A DNA stretch of 6,182 nt from Caryophanales bacterium UBA4869 (lineage in GTDB: Bacteria > Bacillota_I > Bacilli_A > RFN20 > CAG-288). Below, piece by piece: positions 1-5,642 of the stretch (position 1 is the first letter of the stretch; every line of letters begins with the position of its first letter). Below the pieces are notes generated by a model that had not been told where the DNA came from, did not search any database, and saw nothing but the letters and a program-made list of their open reading frames with translations. A program made the position numbers and the translations under genes. The stretch covers positions 55,033 to 61,214 of the forward strand of contig DHDT01000067.1 in the NCBI GenBank assembly GCA_002399505.1, given 5' to 3'.

Positions 1-60
1 AATCACTTACTATTCTATATTACCAACTTTTTCACAGAGTAAAAAGAAGTCGTCAGATTC

Positions 61-1062
61 TCACTTATTGAAATTGCCTTTATCGGTATTTAAATCGATG
101 ATTTGTTTGTTCTTTGTCGGCGTCACGAAGTCTCTCATGATGACATTCACCAGGGAGAAATCATCGGAAGAAGGAAGATTGTTAATATATTCAGACATAT
201 TGGAATCGTGAGATTTTTCTCTTGAAAAAGGACCGAAGATTACCTTTCCATCGGTCAGCTGACCTTGAAGGACAAAGATGCCTTTGAAATTTTCTTCAGA
301 GATTTTGTTTTTGATGTTTTCAAAGTAATAAGGCAGACCGGTTTTGATATATTCTTCTGAACTTGATATGTTATAGGAAGAGATATAGCAGGAATTCAAT
401 GACTTTCCTTTGTTTGTGCATCCATCGTTGTTTCTGGCAAAGATAAAATCATTTGAAGAAAGAGAAGAATTATCTCCGAAGAACACCAGGCATTTTCCTC
501 TTACGTCTTTCATTTTCAAAGAAGAGACATACTCTAAGTCATTTAACTCTGTGGTATTAGTGACCAGTAGATTTTCTTTGTTGAAATTGAGGTCCAGATA
601 GTCTTTGACATCTTCTTGGGCATCACCCTTGAAATGCTGGAAATCAAGAAGCAGGGTCTCAGTCGGATAGTCTTTGATGAAATCTTTGATGTCCTTCATA
701 TTAGCAGCCAAGGTAGTTCCGTTTAAGATACCGTGATACATGACAAATTCATCTTGGCTTTTCTTGTTTATTCTCAAATCAAGATATCTTGAACCGGTAT
801 ACAACTGTTCCTTGATAGAGTAACTTTGTGTGCAGCCTAACCAATTCATTCCATAAGTGCCGGAATCATGACTTCCCGGTATCACGATATCTTCTAGTTT
901 TTTCTCATCGCTGATATCTTTCATCCAGTCCTTATAGACAGCGCCTTTTTCATCGAACTTATCAAAACAGGTGCCATTAAGAAAAACTCCTAAGGCAAAA
1001 CAGCCGATCAATCCGACTACTGATATAGTGGATATCAGAACAATTTTCAGATGTTTCTTCAT
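61..1062 (-). CDS. Membrane-anchored PI-PLC X-domain protein (phosphatidylinositol phospholipase C-like)
   Basis: This 333-residue protein has the bacterial phosphatidylinositol-specific phospholipase C fold signature. The family cleaves PI or GPI-type lipids by acid-base catalysis with two histidines. The first histidine lies in IPGSHDSGTYG (H65, next to D66), the D-x-R pair is in RYLDLRI (D95, R97), the second histidine is in VMYHG (H110), and a late aspartate is in VIMRDFV (D311). This is the order of the Bacillus cereus residues His32/Asp33, Asp67/Arg69, His82 and Asp274, so the enzyme should be active. The N-terminus (MKKHLK, then hydrophobic to about residue 29) is an export signal. LIGC at 18-21 fits a lipobox, but the hydrophobic run continues past C21, so a signal-anchor is equally possible. 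The active domain should face outward. The gene follows yitT by 53 bp on the same strand and may be co-transcribed. No Shine-Dalgarno precedes the ATG; this start was chosen because the signal sequence begins there. Substrate is unknown; glycerophosphodiesterase is less likely because the motifs are PI-PLC-type. Confidence 0.88.
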   Translation of the reverse strand: MKKHLKIVLISTISVVGLIGCFALGVFLNGTCFDKFDEKGAVYKDWMKDISDEKKLEDIVIPGSHDSGTYGMNWLGCTQSYSIKEQLYTGSRYLDLRINKKSQDEFVMYHGILNGTTLAANMKDIKDFIKDYPTETLLLDFQHFKGDAQEDVKDYLDLNFNKENLLVTNTTELNDLEYVSSLKMKDVRGKCLVFFGDNSSLSSNDFIFARNNDGCTNKGKSLNSCYISSYNISSSEEYIKTGLPYYFENIKNKISEENFKGIFVLQGQLTDGKVIFGPFSREKSHDSNMSEYINNLPSSDDFSLVNVIMRDFVTPTKNKQIIDLNTDKGNFNK

Positions 1063-1069
1063 TTATTAG

Positions 1070-1078
1070 AGTATAACA
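1070..1078 (-). promoter_or_regulatory. Possible extended -10 element directly upstream of the PI-PLC-like gene
   Basis: On the minus strand, TGT immediately followed by TATACT matches an extended -10 (TGn plus a hexamer with five of six TATAAT bases). Only seven bases (CTAATAA) lie between the hexamer and the ATG. Transcription would therefore begin at or beside the start codon and give a leaderless or nearly leaderless mRNA. That would agree with the lack of a ribosome-binding site. No -35 hexamer is recognisable at 16-18 bp. The match could be chance in AT-rich DNA. Confidence 0.3.
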
Positions 1079-1115
1079 CAAGAAAACTTATTAAACGATT
1101 GGCTATTCTTTGAGG

Positions 1116-2126
1116 TTATTTCTTTTTCTGTTCTTTTCCCTTGGCCGGTATTCCATATCTGGCCAATATCCTCTTCTTGTCGGTGCTGGAAAGTTCGAAA
1201 GGCTCAAAGCCATCGCCGTTGATGGCCTTGGCTTTAGTCGTACTGACAAAGGCATCGGAGTCGATGGAAGCGATAAAGTTCTTCAGCTCGGTTTCCTGTT
1301 TCTTGTAGATGACGACTCTGATCATCTTCTGATTGGCTCCGCTGAATCCGCCTACTGTATCCATTATGGTCGTGGCGTGTCCAAGTTGGTTCTGAATGAA
1401 GTCTTGGATGATATCGGATCGATCCGATATTATATCGGCTATCAGATAGGAGTTGGCCTTGATGTAGATAGCATGGATTGCAAAGGCACAGACGACAGCT
1501 GAGATGATTCCGACTAAGGCAAGTTCCCATTGCCTCATGCAGAAAAGGCCGATCAGTATGAGACTGGTATCCATCAATAAACCGGAGAAATCCTGTTTCA
1601 TCGTTCCATATTTGGCGATGATGAAACTGATGACATCAAAGCCGCCGGTGGAGCCATCGCCAAGATAGGCTAAGGCTACTCCGACACCTGAAAGGAAACC
1701 GCCGAAAATAGCTGAAATCAAAAGAAAAGCCAAATTCAAAGTCCCGTCTGGATCTGTGTTATTGACATAGACCTGTGAAAAGCCGATTACATCGATCAGA
1801 TTGGTTCTGAGAAGCAGGGAATAAAAGGCCGGAAATGCCAAAGATCCTAAGAGAGTATGGAAAGAAAATTTCTTTCCTAAAAGGAAGAGACCTAATAACC
1901 AGAGGATAATCTGGGTTATGGCTACAAAGATATCGGAGACGTCAAATCCCCAGAGCGGTTCCAGATAATAGTTGATGATGATACCTAAAGAGTCAACGCC
2001 GCCATTGACGATGTTGCTGGGAATGATGAAGATAACGTCAGCGACAGCCAAAATGAAACATCCTGCCAATACCAGGAAAATATTCCGCATTTCATTAAAA
2101 ATTCGGTCTTTCTTTTCTGAATTCAT
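1116..2126 (-). CDS. YitT-family integral membrane protein with C-terminal DUF2179 domain
   Basis: The product has the YitT (DUF161) membrane region followed by a cytoplasmic DUF2179 domain. The internal repeat of the membrane region shows as NGGVDSLGIIINYY early and STGGFDVISFIIAKYG later, with GGFLSGVGVALAYL between. Five to six helices span roughly residues 15-225. The last part, from GHATTIMDTVGGFSG through DSDAFVSTTKAKAINGDGF, is the DUF2179 pattern. A lysine-rich tail of about 28 residues follows it, making the protein somewhat longer than a typical YitT protein. Molecular function is unsettled; family members have been proposed as transporters, without a known substrate here. I place the start at 2126 because GGGGGTG lies six bases upstream. 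An in-frame ATG at 2141 would add MGVPS but has no ribosome-binding site, and its bases overlap that GGGGGTG. A promoter lies about 80 bp upstream. The PI-PLC-like gene follows after 53 bp with no terminator in between. Confidence 0.93.
   Translation of the reverse strand: MNSEKKDRIFNEMRNIFLVLAGCFILAVADVIFIIPSNIVNGGVDSLGIIINYYLEPLWGFDVSDIFVAITQIILWLLGLFLLGKKFSFHTLLGSLAFPAFYSLLLRTNLIDVIGFSQVYVNNTDPDGTLNLAFLLISAIFGGFLSGVGVALAYLGDGSTGGFDVISFIIAKYGTMKQDFSGLLMDTSLILIGLFCMRQWELALVGIISAVVCAFAIHAIYIKANSYLIADIISDRSDIIQDFIQNQLGHATTIMDTVGGFSGANQKMIRVVIYKKQETELKNFIASIDSDAFVSTTKAKAINGDGFEPFELSSTDKKRILARYGIPAKGKEQKKK
1411..1438. repeat. Two overlapping palindromes inside the yitT coding sequence
   Basis: Bases 1411-1430 read ATATCGGATCGATCCGATAT, a perfect 20-bp palindrome with no spacer. 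Its right arm is reused in a second inverted repeat at 1424-1438, CCGATAT-T-ATATCGG. On the minus strand this encodes the symmetric peptide DIISDRSDII, at the membrane-to-DUF2179 junction where the family usually has an acidic 'IISD' stretch. The symmetry is therefore partly explained by protein sequence, but exact base symmetry over 20 bp exceeds what the amino acids require. Confidence 0.85.
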
Positions 2127-2132
2127 AGACGG

Positions 2133-2139
2133 CACCCCC
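2133..2139 (-). promoter_or_regulatory. Ribosome-binding site that decides the yitT start
   Basis: GGGGGTG on the minus strand sits six bases upstream of the ATG at 2126. It overlaps the alternative ATG at 2141, which has no purine-rich site of its own (upstream reads CTGCGTTCTTTT). This favours translation from MNSEKK rather than MGVPSMNSEKK. Confidence 0.6.
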
Positions 2140-2207
2140 ATAAAAGAACGCAGCAGGCTGTGTTTCTTTTGATTTCATATTGATATTCAAAAACTTCTTA
2201 CTTAACA

Positions 2208-2236
2208 ATTGTATATTAATAAAGGGAAATTAGCAA
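2208..2236 (-). promoter_or_regulatory. Probable sigma-A-type promoter of yitT
   Basis: On the minus strand, TTGCTA (2236-2231; four of six bases match TTGACA) is followed after exactly 17 bp by TACAAT (2213-2208; five of six match TATAAT). Transcription would start near 2200 and leave an untranslated leader of about 75 bases before the yitT ATG. The position in the 168-bp gap after the upstream membrane-protein gene fits an independent yitT transcript, perhaps continuing into the PI-PLC-like gene. An 8-bp palindrome, ACAATTGT (2205-2212), overlaps the -10, but it is too short to call an operator. Confidence 0.5.
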
Positions 2237-2294
2237 ATGAAAAGCACTTCCACAACGATTATTGAATGACAAAACTAACTCTTTAAACAAGGAT

Positions 2295-3311
2295 TTAAAT
2301 ATCTTCCAGTTTACTGAAGCCGTTTCTTTTCATCAGTTTAGACAGTTTTTTTGGCATATTGACGGTTCTGATAAAATAGATGAAGTAACCGATAGCCCAG
2401 GCAAAGATCAATATTTCGGATAAAATAATGAATAAGATTTTTAAATACATAGGTGTGTTTTTCCAGAAACCTTTTTCACGTTTGATGGTTCCTGATAGCG
2501 TTTTGCCTTCTTTGACTGAGTAGTGATAGACATAGTTTCCGTAAATCCGGCTTTTGCATAAAACCAATGTATTTTCTTCTTCTAGTTTGATCTTTGTATT
2601 TATAGTGTGATCAGTAAGGACAAACGAATTCTTTTCTCTTCCTATGACACTGGTTACCGGTGCGAAATATATATTGATTGATAAAAGGACGGTGACTATT
2701 CCAATTCCAATACCAGACAGGTAATTTGGATCCCCGCCTCCTCCCTGAGTAAAAGAAAGAATAGCGACCTGTGTTGTCAACATGGCAGTCAAAGAAGACA
2801 CAAAGCCGATTATCTTGATGTCGTGATAGAAATGGTCTTTCTTTTTTGTTTTGAAAAGACCCGATATCGCCAATCCTAATTCTATGAAGGATATCAAGGC
2901 GAGACTGATTGCCTTCCATTTAGAATAATCTTTAGACGGAAGAGAAAAGGAAAGACTGACTGCCATATATATAATGTATAGAAGACCGGCCAGAAAAAGA
3001 AAAACAGAAACCAGGGTATTTCTTTTCCTGAAATCCCTGTTGTCTTTCTTTATTCCTATTAGGCATTCTAGTTTTGCCAGGCAGAGAATCACCGTGAATG
3101 AACCGACTACACATAATATATAATCAGAGAAGATTCCGATGATGATCTTACCAATGGCTATGAGAAGACTGATTGACATCGTAAAGGACGTTGTCAGGAC
3201 CATCTTCTCTTCATAACTCATCATTTGATATTTCTTTATCAGTTTTTTCATATTTTCAGAACATTTCATTTTCCCACGGTCTTTAAGTATTGGCAATCTG
3301 TCAAAGACCAT
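2295..3311 (-). CDS. Seven-helix integral membrane protein of unknown function
   Basis: I do not recognise a named family. The 338-residue product has a basic, cytoplasm-like N-terminus (to about residue 37). Six hydrophobic helices follow at roughly 38-60, 64-87, 98-122, 133-153, 167-187 and 197-218. A hydrophilic, probably beta-rich stretch covers 225-285, a seventh helix 289-315, and a basic tail ends at 338. The loop after helix 5 carries FTQGGGGDPNYLSG (about 187-200), a likely functional spot. The six-helix core, especially the helix 5-6 region, recalls an unnamed multi-pass family common in Clostridia; this is from memory and weak. The start is uncertain. The ATG at 3311 gives the longest product, but neither it nor in-frame ATGs at 3269 and 3251 has a clear Shine-Dalgarno; 3269 has GTGGGA three bases upstream. 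The frame stays open above 3311 without ATG, GTG or TTG. The gene is divergent from the lipoprotein gene and 168 bp upstream of yitT. No terminator was seen after its stop. Confidence 0.8.
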   Translation of the reverse strand: MVFDRLPILKDRGKMKCSENMKKLIKKYQMMSYEEKMVLTTSFTMSISLLIAIGKIIIGIFSDYILCVVGSFTVILCLAKLECLIGIKKDNRDFRKRNTLVSVFLFLAGLLYIIYMAVSLSFSLPSKDYSKWKAISLALISFIELGLAISGLFKTKKKDHFYHDIKIIGFVSSLTAMLTTQVAILSFTQGGGGDPNYLSGIGIGIVTVLLSINIYFAPVTSVIGREKNSFVLTDHTINTKIKLEEENTLVLCKSRIYGNYVYHYSVKEGKTLSGTIKREKGFWKNTPMYLKILFIILSEILIFAWAIGYFIYFIRTVNMPKKLSKLMKRNGFSKLEDI

Positions 3312-3553
3312 ATGAGACAGAAAGGATAAATCTGTTTCAGCTTCTAAAAGTAAGCAGTTTCTCTGATCACTTATTGAAATACCAAAAATCTATATTTTAT
3401 GGATTGATTATTAAATATGCCTTCCAGTTATTTTCGGAACATATATAGAAAAAATACATCTATGAAGAACAAATCTGTTAAAATCGGGGTATAGAATTTC
3501 TAGGGGTATGGAACATAAATCTTTATTTGTTGGCTCATTGAAATCTATCAACA

Positions 3554-3575
3554 TTTTTTTCTTAAGAGAAAAGAA
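3554..3575 (+). other. Hairpin in the leader of the lipoprotein mRNA, next to its ribosome-binding site
   Basis: TTTTTTTCT (3554-3562) can pair with AGAAAAGAA (3567-3575) across a TAAG loop. That is nine pairs with one G-U, ending three bases before the Shine-Dalgarno sequence. The stem is weak because it is nearly all A-U. It may stabilise the 5' end or affect initiation, or may simply be a pyrimidine/purine tract. Elsewhere in the 279-bp divergent gap (3312-3590) I found no convincing -35/-10 pair for either flanking gene. Confidence 0.3.
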
Positions 3576-3578
3576 ACC

Positions 3579-3584
3579 AAGGGG
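3579..3584 (+). promoter_or_regulatory. Ribosome-binding site of the lipoprotein gene
   Basis: AAGGGG lies six bases upstream of the ATG at 3591. It fixes the start at the first residue of a clear lipoprotein signal peptide. Confidence 0.65.
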
Positions 3585-3590
3585 TAAAAT

Positions 3591-5387
3591 ATGTCGAAGA
3601 AATTATTGATCAGTCTGACTTGTATGTTACTGCTTTCCAGTTGTGCAAAACCTCTTTCTTCCTCTTCGATAGATTCAAAAGATGATTCTTCTTCAGTATC
3701 TTCTTCAGTATCTTCTTCGAGTGTTCACGAACACGAATATACTCAAAAGGAGAAAGTTGATCCTACCGAAGACAGTGACGGTTACATTCTTTACTCCTGT
3801 ACCTGTGGAGAAGAAAAAAGGGAAGTCATTCCGGCGTTAAGTGAAGAAAACGGATACGAAATAACAAAAGTATTTCCGACTATAGAGAAAGACGGCTATT
3901 TTGAATATGCTCATCCGACTTATGGAACCTATCGGATTGAGAAATCCCTCTATAGTACTTTTAGTACATTTCAAACCAATATAGAAGAAAAGCTGGCGGA
4001 TGAAAACAAACCATTTAATCAAGGTGGATTTGGAAGTCATTATGAAACAGCCGACCCTGAAGAGTATACCTTCAGCAAGAATCAAAGCGAGAACAAATAT
4101 ACTTATGGCAATTATAGTAATCTCACTCTTCAGTTCAGCAGTGTGAAATTCATTTCTGATAAAAACGCCTTTGAGTTTAGCTTTGACTATAATGGCGAAG
4201 CTATAACTTACTATTACCGTCTATATACTGATAATTCAGCCGCTTTTTACAATTCTAACAATGGAAATGTAATCCAAGGATTCGATGAGACCGGCAAAAC
4301 CATATTGACTTCTCTGAAGGCAGGTACTTATACATCAAAGACAGAATTCACGAACACGGAAGACCAATATGTTTTAAATGATGAAGTTTCTATCATTATC
4401 AACGATGATCTGAAAACCGGAAAAGTTAATGATAAGTATTTGATGACCTCAACTATGAGTTTTGCTATCACCATCAACTACGTTTCTGATTCTACTATCA
4501 GCCTCTGGTTCCAAGAATCAGGGGTTACAGATTACAAGACGATGATTAATTTGTATTTGGACTATAGGAAATACTCCTACGTTGCACTCAATTATGAATC
4601 GGAGACACTTGATAGAATCCGTGAATTAGGAACAATCACACTGCTTGATGATAAAACCAGCAAGAAATCTCTTCTTTTCAGACTGCAAGACAAAAATGCC
4701 GTTGTGACTTATATCTCTGGTGAGGAAACTCAGGAAAAGCTGTTGCCTTTATCCTATGTGAAAACTCAGTCCTCGATTACTATTGGAGAGACTACTATCA
4801 GGAATGACTATCTGCTTTTAGGTATGGAGGTCAATGGTGAAGTGGAAAGTGTCATCAATCTTTCTTTCTCCACTCCCGAAAACGGCACGATGGCTTTTGT
4901 CCCCAAGGATAATTTCTACGATGTCCAGTATTTTGGTTTTCATCAGGCGTTAGAGCTGAAGTATTCTGATTATGTTTATTCAATCGATGACAAAAATAAT
5001 TTCACTATGGTGGAAAAAGACAAATACCATTACAAGGGAACTTACGTCATCAATTATTTTGGAATTAAAGACGGGAACTTCTATGTCCGATATAATTTCA
5101 CCTTCACCGATGATGTCTACCCCTGCTATGTTGTTAACGATGGCTCTGTTTCCACTTTATATGATTATACCGGTCCTATCTACTTCTATTATTTCACGAC
5201 TGGAGAGGTAAAGAGATTAGGCGGGTATTCACAAAAACATGTCCACAAATATGCACAGCAAATAGTCAGTGCCGAAACTTTGAGAAATGCAGCAACAAAG
5301 ACTGAGGCGGCTACCTATTACTATACCTGCAGCTGCGGAGAAATATCCACCACTGAATTCTTCTCCTACGGTGATCCTTTAGAATAA
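3591..5387 (+). CDS. Surface lipoprotein with terminal HxH...CxCG modules, function unknown
   Basis: The 598-residue product begins with a lipoprotein signal (MSKKLLISLTCMLLLSSC; lipobox LSSC, lipidated C18), so it should be tethered to the outer face of the membrane. A serine-rich linker (about 23-45) follows. Module A (46-83) has HEH (H46, H48), then KVDPT, DGY and CTCG (C70, C72). Module B (about 84-121) repeats KVxPT, DGYxxY and a final TYG without the cysteines. The long middle (about 122-548) is rich in beta-type Tyr/Thr/Ser segments and matches nothing I know. Module C (549-593) has HVH (H550, H552) and CSCG (C580, C582). Modules of this HxH...CxCG type occur in many secreted proteins of gut Bacillota; paired His and Cys suggest metal binding, which is inference. 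Apart from the signal peptide, the only other cysteine is C512. The gene stands alone on this strand, with an AT-rich terminator-like hairpin 140 bp downstream. Substrate binding or adhesion are possibilities, not conclusions. Confidence 0.87.
   Translation: MSKKLLISLTCMLLLSSCAKPLSSSSIDSKDDSSSVSSSVSSSSVHEHEYTQKEKVDPTEDSDGYILYSCTCGEEKREVIPALSEENGYEITKVFPTIEKDGYFEYAHPTYGTYRIEKSLYSTFSTFQTNIEEKLADENKPFNQGGFGSHYETADPEEYTFSKNQSENKYTYGNYSNLTLQFSSVKFISDKNAFEFSFDYNGEAITYYYRLYTDNSAAFYNSNNGNVIQGFDETGKTILTSLKAGTYTSKTEFTNTEDQYVLNDEVSIIINDDLKTGKVNDKYLMTSTMSFAITINYVSDSTISLWFQESGVTDYKTMINLYLDYRKYSYVALNYESETLDRIRELGTITLLDDKTSKKSLLFRLQDKNAVVTYISGEETQEKLLPLSYVKTQSSITIGETTIRNDYLLLGMEVNGEVESVINLSFSTPENGTMAFVPKDNFYDVQYFGFHQALELKYSDYVYSIDDKNNFTMVEKDKYHYKGTYVINYFGIKDGNFYVRYNFTFTDDVYPCYVVNDGSVSTLYDYTGPIYFYYFTTGEVKRLGGYSQKHVHKYAQQIVSAETLRNAATKTEAATYYYTCSCGEISTTEFFSYGDPLE
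3687..3725 (+). repeat. 12-bp in-frame tandem repeat encoding the serine linker
   Basis: TCTTCTTCAGTA occurs twice in tandem (3687-3698, 3699-3710). A third, altered unit follows, TCTTCTTCGAGTGTT. Translation gives SSSV-SSSV-SSSSV. The unit length is a multiple of three, so slippage would change linker length without breaking the frame. The linker separates the lipidated cysteine from the first HxH module. Confidence 0.75.
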
Positions 5388-5527
5388 GGACAACGCCTAA
5401 TATTCAATTTAGTTTTTTCGTTTCTAATCGAGTGATAAAAGTCGTCTTTGATGATAATAGTTTTTGTATAAAGTAAGAATTGGTTTTATTATTAATCGAC
5501 GATTTATTGTGCAAAATCGGCATCTGT

Positions 5528-5551
5528 CTTATTAATACTAATAAGTTTTTT
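5528..5551 (+). terminator. Possible terminator of the lipoprotein gene
   Basis: CTTATTA (5528-5534), loop ATAC and TAATAAG (5539-5545) form a perfect seven-pair stem followed directly by six T residues. It lies 140 bp after the lipoprotein stop codon and is the only plus-strand stem with a T-tract I see in the convergent gap. The stem has only one G-C pair, so it would be weak as an intrinsic terminator. Confidence 0.4.
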
Positions 5552-5590
5552 CTGTGCTCAGGTTTTATCCGCGGGTGTTGATAAAGAATA

Positions 5591-5622
5591 TAAAAAGCAG
5601 GCTGGTGTTATCCAGCCTGCTT
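5591..5622 (-). terminator. Intrinsic terminator of the GH3 gene
   Basis: AAGCAGGCTGG (5595-5605) and CCAGCCTGCTT (5612-5622) form a perfect, GC-rich 11-pair stem with a six-base loop. Reading on the minus strand it begins 20 bases past the GH3 stop codon and runs into TTTTTA. The opposite strand has only two T residues after the stem, so it should act mainly on the GH3 transcript. Confidence 0.88.
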
Positions 5623-5642
5623 ATCAATCTAGAGTGAAGAGA

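Noticed and set aside
1..60. Possible terminator after the PI-PLC-like gene (CTTTTT...AAAAAG)
   Set aside because: The stem is A-T only apart from one pair and no T-tract follows on the minus strand. The true transcript end may lie beyond the left edge.
1110..1502. Long open frame on the plus strand opposite yitT, and similar shorter frames opposite or overlapping the other genes
   Set aside because: They lie wholly inside well-supported coding sequences in other frames, have low-complexity or unnatural compositions, and show no recognisable motifs or ribosome-binding sites.
2148..2170. Hairpin ACGCAG-CAGG-CTGTGT followed by TTCTTTT, resembling a plus-strand terminator
   Set aside because: No plus-strand gene ends nearby, the stem is only six pairs with a G-U, and on the minus-strand mRNA it has an A-C mismatch. 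It is probably incidental leader sequence of yitT.
3367..3380. The 14-bp TCACTTATTGAAAT here is identical to 61-74 at the end of the PI-PLC-like gene, suggesting a remnant of a second copy
   Set aside because: The match ends abruptly on both sides. The frame upstream contains a stop after a few codons and shows no PI-PLC-like residues. One 14-mer match in an AT-rich window of this size is compatible with chance.
3312..3390. Open reading frame continuing upstream of the membrane-protein ATG at 3311
   Set aside because: There is no ATG, GTG or TTG in frame before the stop codon and the translated stretch has no membrane or signal character, so an extended gene is not supported.
5569..5588. Stem TTTATC/GATAAA around a CCGCGG-containing loop in the convergent gap
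   Set aside because: Only six A-T-rich pairs with a large loop and no T-tract in either direction. It adds nothing to the strong terminator beside it.
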